From the NCBI RefSeq assembly GCF_003610915.1, contig NZ_NSDJ01000001.1, forward strand, positions 3,286,001-3,350,000: a stretch of 64,000 nucleotides of DNA, read 5' to 3'. This DNA is from Rahnella variigena (GTDB taxonomy: Bacteria; Pseudomonadota; Gammaproteobacteria; Enterobacterales; Enterobacteriaceae). A program made the translations under genes and the position numbers. Below the pieces are notes generated by a model. It worked only from the letters and a program-made list of their open reading frames with translations, was not told the DNA's origin and ran no database searches. This document shows positions 47,272-56,322 of the stretch, one piece after another (within the stretch, counting starts at the first letter, position 1; every line of letters starts with the position of its first letter).

Positions 47272-49356
47272 ATGAGCGAAGATTCTGATGTATTGTATCG
47301 GTTGCTGGTTCAGCGCGTAGAAGACTACGCGATTTACATGCTTAAACCCGATGGCATTATTGCGAACTGGAATGCCGGTGCGCAGCGGGCAAAGGGTTAT
47401 ACGCCCGAGGAAGTGGTCGGAAAGCATTTTTCGTGTTTTTACACCGAAGAAGACCGCAAAAGCGGCTGGCCACAGCACGGCCTGGAAACAGCGCGCGAAA
47501 CCGGCCGCTATGAATCCGAGGGCTGGCGACAGCGCAAAGATGGCACTCTCTTCTGGGCGCACATCATTATTGAAGCGTTGCGTGAAGCCGGGGAAATCAT
47601 AGGTTTTGCCAAAATCACCCGCGATGTGACAGAACGTCGTGAAGCCGAACAGGCATTGTTACAGGCCAAAGAACTGGCTGAATCTAACAGTGAGCAACTC
47701 GCTTCCCTTTCGCAGTTTCTGAATACGGTCATCGCCAATATCCCGTCATCCGTGATTGTTGAGAATGCGGTTTCCCGCGAGATCTTACTGGTTAACCGTC
47801 AGGCAGAACGTTTACTGGGCATTTCACGTGAAAAAATGCTCGGTAAACGTCCGCAGGATTGCATGGGTTCAGGGCTGAGCACCTTTATCAATAAGCAGTC
47901 GGACGAGTGTCTGCGCGCTGAAGGGGTTCACCGCAGTGAACAGCAATTGCTGACCGCCATCGGCGACCGCACGTTGCAGACCACCAGTTCGGTGATCCGC
48001 GGCAACGATCCGCAGACCAGTTACGTGATGATGATCGCCGACGACGTGACGGATCAACAGGCCGCACATGCCCGGATTCATCACATGGCGCACCACGATA
48101 ATCTGACCAGCCTGCCGAACCGCATTCTGTTCAGCCAGCGTCTCAGCGAGGCGTTGCAGCGTGACAGTTATAGCCACAGCCACACCGCCACGCTGTGTCT
48201 GGATCTCGATAACTTCAAAAACGTCAACGACGCACTGGGCCATCAGATTGGTGATGAACTGCTGCGTGCGATTTCCAAACGTCTGCGCATGACGCTTCGT
48301 GATGACGATACGCTGGCGCGCATTGGCGGCGATGAATTTGCCGTGGTGCTGCCGGGGCTGAAAGACATTTCAGCGGCACATCAGATTTCTAAACGACTGA
48401 TTGAATCAGTGCGCCCGCCAGTGATCATCGACGGCCATTCGCTGTCTGTCGGTCTGAGCATTGGTATTGCGCTGGCAGATTCGGCAGAAAATACCCCGGA
48501 TCAGCTACTGCGTTGTGCGGATATGGCGCTGTACGAAGCCAAACGTAATGGCCGTAACCGCTACGAAGATTTCCGCATCGAAATGGATGCCGCCGCCCGC
48601 AAACGCCGCGTGGTGGAAATGGATTTACGTGATGCAATCACTTGTAATCAGCTGCGTCTTTACTATCAGCCGATCACCGATGCACGTCATGATGCAGTCA
48701 TTGGATATGAAGCGCTGATGCGCTGGCAGCATCCGGAAAACGGACTGATTATGCCGATCGATTTCATTCCGATTGCCGAAGAAACAGGACTGATCCACAG
48801 TCTTGGCTCATTTGCTTTGCACGAAGCCTGCCGTGAAGCGACCACCTGGAAAGGCAATCAGACGGTTGCGGTAAACCTTTCACCGATCCAGTTTAAAAAC
48901 AGCGGGCTGGTGTCTGTGGTGGAATCTGCGCTGGAAGCTTCGGGGCTGGATCCGTCACGTCTGGAAGTTGAAATCACCGAATCGGTATTGCTCGATAACA
49001 CACTGGGAAACATCAGCATCCTGCGCAAACTGAAGGCGCTCGGCGTGCGCATTGCGCTGGATGATTTCGGCACCGGTTATTCGTCGCTGAGTTATCTGCG
49101 CTCCTTCCCGTTCGACAAAATCAAAATCGACCGGTCGTTCATCAATGACATGCAGGACAGCCGCGAGGCTCTGGCGATCATCCGCGCCATTACTGGCATG
49201 AGCCGCAGTCTGGACATTCAGACCACAGCGGAAGGTGTGGAAACCGACGAGCAGTTCCGCCGTCTGAAAGAAGAAGGTTGTACGTTGTTCCAGGGATATT
49301 TCTTCGGACGGCCTCAGCCCTCAGAGTCAAGACTGGTTGGGTTTGCACCCCTCTGA
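47272..49356 (+). CDS. PAS-PAS-GGDEF-EAL cyclic-di-GMP protein, both catalytic motifs intact
   Basis: 694 aa, no signal peptide or membrane helix, so cytosolic. PAS 1 (about 10-118) contains AIYMLKPDGIIANWNAGAQRAKGYTPEEVVGKHFSCFY and ends ITRDVTERREAE; PAS 2 spans about 145-260. GGDEF motif at 352-356 with a product-inhibition I-site RDDD (343-346) five residues before it. EAL motif at 480-482 (YEALMRW), followed by ESVLLDNT, DDFGTGYSSLSYL and TTAEGVET, the residues needed for phosphodiesterase activity. It could therefore both make and degrade c-di-GMP, with direction set by the PAS sensors. It stands alone, so target and signal are unknown. Confidence 0.93.
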   Translation: MSEDSDVLYRLLVQRVEDYAIYMLKPDGIIANWNAGAQRAKGYTPEEVVGKHFSCFYTEEDRKSGWPQHGLETARETGRYESEGWRQRKDGTLFWAHIIIEALREAGEIIGFAKITRDVTERREAEQALLQAKELAESNSEQLASLSQFLNTVIANIPSSVIVENAVSREILLVNRQAERLLGISREKMLGKRPQDCMGSGLSTFINKQSDECLRAEGVHRSEQQLLTAIGDRTLQTTSSVIRGNDPQTSYVMMIADDVTDQQAAHARIHHMAHHDNLTSLPNRILFSQRLSEALQRDSYSHSHTATLCLDLDNFKNVNDALGHQIGDELLRAISKRLRMTLRDDDTLARIGGDEFAVVLPGLKDISAAHQISKRLIESVRPPVIIDGHSLSVGLSIGIALADSAENTPDQLLRCADMALYEAKRNGRNRYEDFRIEMDAAARKRRVVEMDLRDAITCNQLRLYYQPITDARHDAVIGYEALMRWQHPENGLIMPIDFIPIAEETGLIHSLGSFALHEACREATTWKGNQTVAVNLSPIQFKNSGLVSVVESALEASGLDPSRLEVEITESVLLDNTLGNISILRKLKALGVRIALDDFGTGYSSLSYLRSFPFDKIKIDRSFINDMQDSREALAIIRAITGMSRSLDIQTTAEGVETDEQFRRLKEEGCTLFQGYFFGRPQPSESRLVGFAPL

Positions 49357-49440
49357 TGATAGGTATTAGACACGGGTTTTGTCGGGAGTGATTGGGGGAA
49401 CAGCGGTATATATGGCTGTTATTTCTGACGATTGTTTTTG

Positions 49441-49475
49441 CACCACCCCCTGCGAAAGGAAGCGAGCTGACCGTG
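49441..49475. repeat. Degenerate single half of the GC-rich repeat
   Basis: caccaccccctgcgaaagga followed by agcgagctgacc resembles the left half of copies C to E, but the right arm of its palindrome is lost. Confidence 0.5.
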
Positions 49476-49509
49476 TTTCCCTCCACACCATAAGTGGCTG
49501 TTGCCCTGC

Positions 49510-49635
49510 ACCTCCCCCTGCGAAGGGGGAGGTTGGGAGGGGGTTTTAAGGGCTAATACCCGGTCAAAGTATACTCCAACTTATTGATTTTACTTTAATA
49601 CCCCACCCCAACCCTCCCCTTCGCAGGGGAGGGAG
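49510..49635. repeat. REPIN-like paired GC-rich repeat, copy C
   Basis: Left half cctccccctgcgaaggggga with inner flank ggttgggagggggttttaag, right half accctccccttcgcagggga with inner flank taataccccacccca, about 55 bp between. Lies after the GGDEF-EAL gene. Confidence 0.9.
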
Positions 49636-50078
49636 CTGAACTGAATTCCCTGGCTACTCTGCGAAAACCTGACCAGTCCTCACAAACTTGCAGACGAAAC
49701 CACTGCCCGTGTCCGCTACGACTTGCGAATTATTCCTTATTACCCCGCCCAACCCTTTCCTTCTTTGGTGAAGCAACGATATAGCGAACCATTAGCCAAC
49801 TTATTACGCTTATTTGATCTACTTCTCATACCGCCACACCACGCACCATTACGATCCGTTAACATTAATTTAACGCACCACACGCGTGCATATCAGCCAG
49901 ATATCAACATCTTAGAAATACTGAAACCGATCTTCCGATTAAAGCGTGTAATTTTTAGTCGTTTGAAATTAAAAACAAATTTGCCGTTTTGCCTAACTTT
50001 CTCATGAACCATTACAAAATTGGTTCAGAAAATGCAAAAGACTGATTAACGATTTAATTCCCAGCGGGAAACTGAAAT
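49636..50078. other. A+T-rich region upstream of the GntR-family regulator
   Basis: This region shows no coding sequence worth keeping. It is markedly A+T-rich from about 49730, in contrast with the repeat to its left, and carries the inverted repeat described at 50005-50027. Confidence 0.5.
50005..50027. promoter_or_regulatory. Candidate operator of the GntR/FadR-type regulator
   Basis: tgaacca (50005-50011) and tggttca (50021-50027) form a perfect 7-bp inverted repeat with a 9-bp spacer, 52 bp before the regulator's start. A half-site-like gaaccatta also occurs near 49786. The position suits autoregulation. Sequence evidence only. Confidence 0.5.
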
Positions 50079-50813
50079 ATGCCAACGAATTCCGGGGCGC
50101 TGTCCCCTTCTAACGGGACCTCGAACTCAGCACTGGAACAGCTGCGTCAGCTGATACAGCAGCATCCGGATCAGACTCAGCCGTTACCGGCGGAACGCGA
50201 TCTGATGCAGATGTTTGACGTCGGCCGCCGTGAAATCCGCCGGGCGCTGGATGTGCTGGCAGAAGAAGGCCGCGTGTGGCGCAAACAGGGGAAAGGCACG
50301 TTCATCGGGCCGAACGGTCCTGCGCAGCCGCTGAGTTTGCAGACGTTACCGAAGCAATCGAACTTGCAGGAAGTGATGGAAGCGCGTTTGCAGATCGAAC
50401 CGGGGCTGGCGAAATACGCCGCACTGCGCGCCACGCCGGAACAGATACAGCTGATGCGCCGTCTGCTCGACAAGGTGAAAACCATGTCACGCGGCGATCC
50501 GGATCAGATTGAACTGTGGGACAGCGCATTTCACCGCGCAATTGCCGATGCCGCCGGTAACCGGTTGTTGCTTGGATTGTTCGATGCCGTCGATGCCATC
50601 CGCCGTGATCCAAGCTGGCTGGCGGTGCGTAACGCCGCACGAAATCAGGAGCGCCTGAACCGTTACGACGATCACCATGAGCGCATCGTAGAACACATCG
50701 CCGCACGCCAGCCCAAAGAGGCCGCCAGAGTCATGCGCGAGCACCTTCTGGCGTTGCAACAGGCGTTTCTTTCCACCCTGAATGATGATGACGAGGATTT
50801 TACTGATGACTGA
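50079..50813 (+). CDS. GntR-family regulator, FadR/FCD subfamily
   Basis: 244 aa. Winged helix-turn-helix in residues about 20-85 (QPLPAERDLMQMFDVGRREIRRALDVLAEEGRVWRKQGKGTFIG), then an all-helical FCD ligand-binding domain with the metal-type positions in LWDSAFHRAIADAAGN and YDDHHERIVEHIAARQPKEAARVMREHL. FCD regulators respond to small acids or amino-acid derivatives. It overlaps the next gene by 8 bp and so heads the peptide-importer/GGT/lyase operon, which it most likely controls. Confidence 0.93.
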   Translation: MPTNSGALSPSNGTSNSALEQLRQLIQQHPDQTQPLPAERDLMQMFDVGRREIRRALDVLAEEGRVWRKQGKGTFIGPNGPAQPLSLQTLPKQSNLQEVMEARLQIEPGLAKYAALRATPEQIQLMRRLLDKVKTMSRGDPDQIELWDSAFHRAIADAAGNRLLLGLFDAVDAIRRDPSWLAVRNAARNQERLNRYDDHHERIVEHIAARQPKEAARVMREHLLALQQAFLSTLNDDDEDFTDD

Positions 50814-51828
50814 CCCGGCCGAACCCGTCACGCCGCTTTTACATATCAGCGACCTGCGGGTGCAGTTTTCCGGCTCCCCCGCGACCGTGCTCGACGGCAT
50901 TTCCTTGCAGCTGGAAGCCGGAAAAACGCTGGCGCTGGTCGGGGAATCCGGTTGCGGCAAAAGCGTGACATCGCTGGCGCTGATGGGGCTGTTACCTGCC
51001 AGCGCCAATGTGTTGCAGGGCGATATCCGCCTGAATGACACCTCGCTGCTCGGACTTTCTGAACGCCAGTACGCAGACCTGCGCGGTCAGGAGCTGGCGA
51101 TGATTTTTCAGGAACCGATGACCTCACTCAATCCGGCGCTGACACTCGGCGATCAGCTGGCTGAAGCCGTAATGCGCCATCAGGGTGCGGATAAAAAACA
51201 GGCACGAATGCAGGCGCTGGAAATCCTGAAAAAGGTGCAAATTCCTGCGCCGGAATTGCGGATGGACGCTTATCCGCATCAGCTTTCCGGCGGTATGCGC
51301 CAGCGGGTGATGATTGCGATGGCGCTGATCAACCGTCCGCAATTGCTGATTGCCGACGAACCGACTACCGCGCTGGACGTCACCATTCAGGCGCAGATCC
51401 TCGCCCTGCTCAACCGCATTCAGCAGGAAACCGGCAGCGCATTGTTGCTGATCACCCATGACCTCGGCGTGGTGGCGGAAGTCGCTGACAGCGTGGCGGT
51501 GATGTATGCCGGACAAATCGTCGAACAGGGTCTGGTGGCCGATATTTTCAATAATCCGCAGCATCCGTACACCATCGGGCTGATGGGGTCGATGCCGTCG
51601 CTGGCCTCGCGTCAGGGCGCACTTTCCACCATTCCCGGTGCCGTACCGCTGCCGAAAGACATGCCGAAAGGCTGCCGGTTTTCGACGCGCTGTCCGTTTG
51701 CCGATGCGCGCTGCCATCAGGAACGTCCGGCGTTGCATCCGCTGCATCAGTCTTCGCACCACGTCGCCTGTTTTTATGCGCCGCTGGAAAATTTTTTTGC
51801 CCTGTCCGCTGAAGGAGCCTGCGCATGA
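50806..51828 (+). CDS. Peptide ABC importer ATPase 1 (DppD-like)
   Basis: 340 aa from the ATG at 50806 ([20 protein letters not shown]), preceded by GAGGA; starts at 50782-50788 lie deeper inside the regulator gene. Walker A GESGCGKS, signature LSGGMRQRV, Walker [13 protein letters not shown] and switch ITHDLG are intact, with the C-terminal oligopeptide-transporter Cys cluster ([15 protein letters not shown]) that holds a 4Fe-4S cluster in DppD-type proteins. Confidence 0.94.
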   Translation: MTDPAEPVTPLLHISDLRVQFSGSPATVLDGISLQLEAGKTLALVGESGCGKSVTSLALMGLLPASANVLQGDIRLNDTSLLGLSERQYADLRGQELAMIFQEPMTSLNPALTLGDQLAEAVMRHQGADKKQARMQALEILKKVQIPAPELRMDAYPHQLSGGMRQRVMIAMALINRPQLLIADEPTTALDVTIQAQILALLNRIQQETGSALLLITHDLGVVAEVADSVAVMYAGQIVEQGLVADIFNNPQHPYTIGLMGSMPSLASRQGALSTIPGAVPLPKDMPKGCRFSTRCPFADARCHQERPALHPLHQSSHHVACFYAPLENFFALSAEGACA

Positions 51829-52940
51829 GTCTCGCACCCCGCCCCATTCTGGAAGCCGCCGGGCTGACCAAAGTCTTCAAAGGCCCTTCAACGCTGTTCA
51901 CGAAACCCAAAATCGTGCAGGCGGTGGATCGCATTTCGCTGCGCGTCTGGCATGGCGAAACGCTGGCGATTGTCGGCGAATCCGGCTCGGGAAAATCGAC
52001 CCTTGGACGTCTTTTATTGCAATTGCTCAGCGCCACCGACGGCGACGTGTTTTATGAAGGCGAAAACCTCAAACAGTTTTCTGCTGAGCAGATGAAAAAG
52101 CTGCGCCGCGACCTGCAAATCATTTTTCAGGATCCGTTTGCCTCGCTCAACCCGCGCATGACGGTAGAAGAAATCGTTGGCGAACCCCTGTGGTTGCACA
52201 ACATCGTCAGCGGCAAAGCGGACAGGCAGGCCAAAGTGCGCGAACTGCTGACTACCGTCGGCCTGCCCGCCGCATTCAGTAACCGTTATCCGCATGAGTT
52301 TTCCGGCGGTCAGCGCCAGCGTATCGGCATTGCGCGTGCACTGGCGTCATCGCCAAAACTGCTGCTGGGTGATGAGCCGGTGTCGGCGCTGGATGTGTCG
52401 GTACAGGCGCAGGTAGTCAATTTGCTGGAAAATCTTAAACAGCAGTTTGGCCTGACGATGATCGTCGTCGCGCACGGTCTGGCGGTGATCCGCCACATGA
52501 GCGACCGCGTGGCGGTGATGTACCTCGGGCAAATCGTCGAACTCGCCAGCACCGATGACATTTTTGACCAGCCGCTGCATCCGTATACCCAGGCGCTGAT
52601 CGCTTCCGCGCCACAGCTCGCACCGGGGGTGAAACGTCCGGTGCCGCTGCTGCAGGGCGATATGCCCAATCCGGCCAATATGCCGACCGGCTGCCGTTTC
52701 CATACCCGCTGCGCCTACGCCACCGACGAATGTCGTCTGGTGGAGCCGCAACTTGAAACCGTCAGTGACAACCGCATGGTGGCCTGCCACCGCTGGAGCG
52801 AACTGCAACGGGATCGCACTTCGGTGCTGGTTCCGCCGCCGTCCGCCGCTTTCACCTTACGGCGTGCGCTGTTTGAACAAGCGAGCCAGAACCGGCTTTC
52901 ACTTTCCACTCCGACATCAACTCTGGGAACCCGACCATGA
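51825..52940 (+). CDS. Peptide ABC importer ATPase 2 (DppF-like)
   Basis: 371 aa: Walker A GESGSGKST, FQDPFASLNPRMTVEEIVGEPL, signature FSGGQRQRI, Walker [13 protein letters not shown], a switch reading VVAHGLA where VSHDLA is usual (His kept, Asp replaced by Gly), and the Cys cluster GCRFHTRCAYATDEC. It overlaps both neighbours by 4 bp. Longer than DppF by about 35 residues at the C-terminus (SVLVPPPSAAFTLRRALFEQ...), a tail with no recognised motif. Confidence 0.92.
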   Translation: MSLAPRPILEAAGLTKVFKGPSTLFTKPKIVQAVDRISLRVWHGETLAIVGESGSGKSTLGRLLLQLLSATDGDVFYEGENLKQFSAEQMKKLRRDLQIIFQDPFASLNPRMTVEEIVGEPLWLHNIVSGKADRQAKVRELLTTVGLPAAFSNRYPHEFSGGQRQRIGIARALASSPKLLLGDEPVSALDVSVQAQVVNLLENLKQQFGLTMIVVAHGLAVIRHMSDRVAVMYLGQIVELASTDDIFDQPLHPYTQALIASAPQLAPGVKRPVPLLQGDMPNPANMPTGCRFHTRCAYATDECRLVEPQLETVSDNRMVACHRWSELQRDRTSVLVPPPSAAFTLRRALFEQASQNRLSLSTPTSTLGTRP

Positions 52941-54454
52941 AATTTGCACCCCGCTTAACTGCCTGCATTCCGGCCTTCATGTTGCTGACGTCTGCGGGCC
53001 TCGCCCATGCGGAAAGCACCCTGCGTATCGGCCTTGGCAGCGATCCTGACATGCTGGATCCGGCCACGGCGCGCACCTATTACGGGCGTTTCGTGTTCAG
53101 CGCCATGTGCGAAAGGCTGGTCGATGTCGATCAACATCTGCAAATCGTACCGGGTCTGGCGAAAGACTGGGCGTACAGCGAGGATGGCAAAACGCTCACC
53201 CTGAATTTGCGCGAAGGCGTGACTTTCCAGGACGGCGAAAAATTCGATGCGCAGTCAGTGAAATACAACATCGAACGTTATCTGACGCTGCCGGGTTCTT
53301 TGCGTAAAAGTGAGCTGTCCTCGGTTGAATCCGTGGAAGTCACCGCGCCATACACCGTGGTTTTCCATCTGAAAACGGCGGATGCCGCGCTGCTGATGCA
53401 ACTGACTGACCGCGCGGGCACCATGATGGCGCCAGAGGCAACGGCCAAAGGCAACGTGGCGGCACATCCGGTCTGTTCCGGCCCGTATGAGTTTGTCAGC
53501 CGCGTTCAGCAGGATCGCATCGTGCTGAAACGGTTTGAAAATTACTGGAACAAAGGAGCATATCACTTCGATAAAGTGGTGTTCCTGCCGATCCCGGATG
53601 CGTCCGTGCGCCTGGCTAACCTGCGTGCGGGTGATCTGGATATCACCGAAGGTATTGCCGCCAGCGACACCGCCACGGTGAAAGCCGACAGCAATCTGCA
53701 ACTGGCCAGCACCACCGGCCTGGGGTATATGGGGCTGACAATTAATCTCGCCAACGGCACCGCCAACACCAATACACCGCTGGCGAAAGATGCCCGTGTA
53801 CGTCAGGCATTATCGCTGGCGATTGACCGCGACGCATTGAATCAGGTGGTGTTCCAGGGGCAGTACACGCCGGCGAATCAGGCCTTCTCGCCTGCCAGCC
53901 CGTATCACGCCGACATTCCGGTGCCAAAACGCGATATCGAAAAAGCCAAAGCGCTGCTGGCGGAAGCCGGTGTGAAAACGCCGCTGACCATTGATTTCCT
54001 GGTCGCCAACAACCCGACGTCCCAGCAGGTAGCGCAGGTGCTTCAGGCGATGGTCAGCGAAGCGGGCATCAACCTGAATCTGCAAATGACCGAATACGCC
54101 ACGCTGCTGGATCGCCAGCAAAGCGGTGAATTCAAAATGAGCATGTCCGGCTGGTCAGGACGCCCGGATCCCGACGGTAATATCTTCTCGTTCCTCAATA
54201 CCAAAGGCGGCCTGAACGATGGCAAATACAGCAATCCACAGGTTGACCAGTGGTTGCAGGAAGCCCGTCTGACCAGCGATGTGGAGAAGCGTAAAGCTCT
54301 CTACAAACAGGTCGTTGTACAGGAAAACCTCGACGATCCGCTGGTGTATCTGTACTTCGAACCGCGCATTTTCGGTATCAACAAGAAAGTGACCGGTTTC
54401 GTGCCTTACGCCGACGGGCTGATCCGTTTGCAGGGTCTGGCGCTGAACAAGTAA
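52937..54454 (+). CDS. Peptide ABC importer periplasmic binding protein
   Basis: 505 aa with a Sec leader (MKFAPRLTACIPAFMLLTSA ending LAHA) before ESTLRIGLGSDPDMLDPATARTYYGRFVFSAMCERLVDVD, the SBP_bac_5 opening. GsiB/DdpA-like features: LRAGDLDITEGIAASD, KDARVRQALSLAIDRDALNQVVFQG and SGWSGRPDPDGNIFSFLNTKGGLNDGKYSNPQVD. That last segment resembles glutathione or D,D-dipeptide receptors. The neighbouring gamma-glutamyltransferase favours a gamma-glutamyl compound as cargo. Inference. Confidence 0.92.
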   Translation: MKFAPRLTACIPAFMLLTSAGLAHAESTLRIGLGSDPDMLDPATARTYYGRFVFSAMCERLVDVDQHLQIVPGLAKDWAYSEDGKTLTLNLREGVTFQDGEKFDAQSVKYNIERYLTLPGSLRKSELSSVESVEVTAPYTVVFHLKTADAALLMQLTDRAGTMMAPEATAKGNVAAHPVCSGPYEFVSRVQQDRIVLKRFENYWNKGAYHFDKVVFLPIPDASVRLANLRAGDLDITEGIAASDTATVKADSNLQLASTTGLGYMGLTINLANGTANTNTPLAKDARVRQALSLAIDRDALNQVVFQGQYTPANQAFSPASPYHADIPVPKRDIEKAKALLAEAGVKTPLTIDFLVANNPTSQQVAQVLQAMVSEAGINLNLQMTEYATLLDRQQSGEFKMSMSGWSGRPDPDGNIFSFLNTKGGLNDGKYSNPQVDQWLQEARLTSDVEKRKALYKQVVVQENLDDPLVYLYFEPRIFGINKKVTGFVPYADGLIRLQGLALNK

Positions 54455-54471
54455 TTGCCTGAGGAAAGACA

Positions 54472-55416
54472 ATGTTAGAACTGGTGGTGAAACGGCTGAT
54501 TTCAGCCATACCGACGTTGTTTCTGGTCACGCTGATGGTGTTCTCGTTGCAGAAATTGCTGCCGGGCGACCCGATCACCGCGATGGCTGGCGAGGAACGG
54601 GATCCGGCAGTCATTGCGCAGTTACGCGAGCAATACCATCTGAATGATCCGATCCCCAGCCAGTATTTCCACTGGGTCGGCAACGCGCTGCGCGGTGATT
54701 TCGGCACCTCGCTGCGCACTCAGGAACCGGTGTTACAGCTGATCGCCAGCAAACTGCCGGTGACGCTCGAACTTTCGCTGCTGGCGATGATTGTGGCGCT
54801 GATCATCGGCATCACCATGGGCGTGCTGGCGGCGGTGAACAAAGGCACCTGGATAGATAACGGCACCAATTTTCTGGCGCTGTCGGGGATTTCAATCCCC
54901 CATTTCTGGCTGGGTGTGCTGCTGATTATGCTGTTCTCGGTGAAACTGCACTGGCTTCCGGCGTCCGGTTACGTGCCGTTCTCAGAAGATCCGCTGCAAA
55001 ACCTGAAAACCATGTTGCTGCCTGCGGCGGTGCTCGGCACCGGCCTTTCCGCCACGCTGATGCGCCATACGCGTGCGGCGATGATTGCGGTGCTGAAAGC
55101 CGATTACATCCGTACCGCCCGTGCCAAAGGGCTGCTGCCAAAAATGGTGATCATGAAACACGCGCTTCGCAATGCGCTGGTGCCGATCATCACGCTGACC
55201 ACCTTGCTGTTCGGCGAACTTCTGGGCGGCGCGGTGCTCAGCGAGCAGGTATTCACCATTCCGGGCTTTGGCAAAATGATCGTCGATTCAGTGTTTAACC
55301 GTGATTACGCCGTAGTTCAGGGCGTGGTAATGGTGGTCGCGGTCGGTTTTCTGCTGATGAACCTGCTGGCCGACGTGTTGTATGTGCTGGTCAACCCACG
55401 TATGCGGAGAGCCTGA
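54472..55416 (+). CDS. Peptide ABC importer permease 1 (DppB/GsiC-like)
   Basis: 314 aa, six helices, beginning MLELVVKRLISAIPTLFLVT. DppB marks: LPGDPITAMAGEERDPAVIAQLREQYHLNDPIPSQYFHWVGNALRGDFGTSLR and the EAA loop IRTARAKGLLPKMVIMKHALRNALVP. One base separates its stop from the next ATG, so translation is coupled. Confidence 0.93.
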   Translation: MLELVVKRLISAIPTLFLVTLMVFSLQKLLPGDPITAMAGEERDPAVIAQLREQYHLNDPIPSQYFHWVGNALRGDFGTSLRTQEPVLQLIASKLPVTLELSLLAMIVALIIGITMGVLAAVNKGTWIDNGTNFLALSGISIPHFWLGVLLIMLFSVKLHWLPASGYVPFSEDPLQNLKTMLLPAAVLGTGLSATLMRHTRAAMIAVLKADYIRTARAKGLLPKMVIMKHALRNALVPIITLTTLLFGELLGGAVLSEQVFTIPGFGKMIVDSVFNRDYAVVQGVVMVVAVGFLLMNLLADVLYVLVNPRMRRA

Positions 55417-55417
55417 G

Positions 55418-56293
55418 ATGAGCGTATCTGTGATTTCCGTGACAACGTCACTCCCTGTCCGCGAACCTAATCGTGTGCTGCGCAAATTTTTGCGTAATAA
55501 AAGCGCGGTGATTGGCGCAGTACTGGTCGTCACCTTCGCCCTGCTGGCTTTACTTGCGCCGTGGATTTCACCGTTTGATCCGATCAAAGCTGATTTCATG
55601 GCAGTGCGTAAAGCGCCTTCTGCCCTGCACTGGCTGGGTACCGATGAGCTGGGCCGCGACATTTTATCGCGCCTGTTCTGGGGGGCACGCACCTCGCTGA
55701 TGGCCGGTTGTGTGTCGGTGATTATCGCGATTGTGATTGGCGTGCCGCTCGGCCTTATCGCCGGTTTCTGGCAAGGCTGGCTGGACAGCGTGATTTCCCG
55801 CGTGGTTGAGGCGCTGCTGTCGTGTCCGTTTCTGGTGCTGGCGATTGCGCTGGGCGCGTTCCTCGGTCCGAGTCTGGGCAATGCGATGATCGCTATCGGG
55901 CTTTCCGCCATGCCGATTTTCGCCCGCCTGACGCGAGCGCAGGTGATGAGTATCCGCAACGAGGAATACATTGAAGGCGCGCGGGCGATTGGTCTGCCCG
56001 ACCGCTGGATCCTCTGGCGCTATGTGCTGCCGAACGTGCTGTCGCCGATTCTGGTGCAGGCGACGCTGGCCATTGCCTCGGCGATCATCACCGAAGCCAG
56101 CCTGTCGTTTCTCGGCCTCGGCCAGCAACCGCCGGACGCCTCATGGGGTGCGATGCTTAATACTGCGCGCAGTTTCCTGGAGCAGTCGCCGTGGATGTCG
56201 ATTTTTCCCGGTCTGGCGATTTTCCTGACCGTACAGGGTTTCAATTTGCTGGGTGACGGGCTGCGTGATGCGCTCGACCCGCGTTCTGAATAA
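55418..56293 (+). CDS. Peptide ABC importer permease 2 (DppC/GsiD-like)
   Basis: 291 aa from the ATG at 55418 (MSVSVISVTTSLPVREPNRV); the frame open from 55382 overlaps the previous gene and is rejected. DppC signature HWLGTDELGRDILSRLFWGARTSL, six helices and the EAA loop YIEGARAIGLPDRWILWRYVLPNVLSP. Confidence 0.93.
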   Translation: MSVSVISVTTSLPVREPNRVLRKFLRNKSAVIGAVLVVTFALLALLAPWISPFDPIKADFMAVRKAPSALHWLGTDELGRDILSRLFWGARTSLMAGCVSVIIAIVIGVPLGLIAGFWQGWLDSVISRVVEALLSCPFLVLAIALGAFLGPSLGNAMIAIGLSAMPIFARLTRAQVMSIRNEEYIEGARAIGLPDRWILWRYVLPNVLSPILVQATLAIASAIITEASLSFLGLGQQPPDASWGAMLNTARSFLEQSPWMSIFPGLAIFLTVQGFNLLGDGLRDALDPRSE

Positions 56294-56322
56294 ACCGTTT
56301 GCCGCTTTTTTAAGGAAGAAAC

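Noticed and set aside
49723..50007. 94-codon open frame upstream of the GntR-family regulator
   Set aside because: Lies in A+T-rich promoter DNA, has no ribosome site and runs into the candidate operator.
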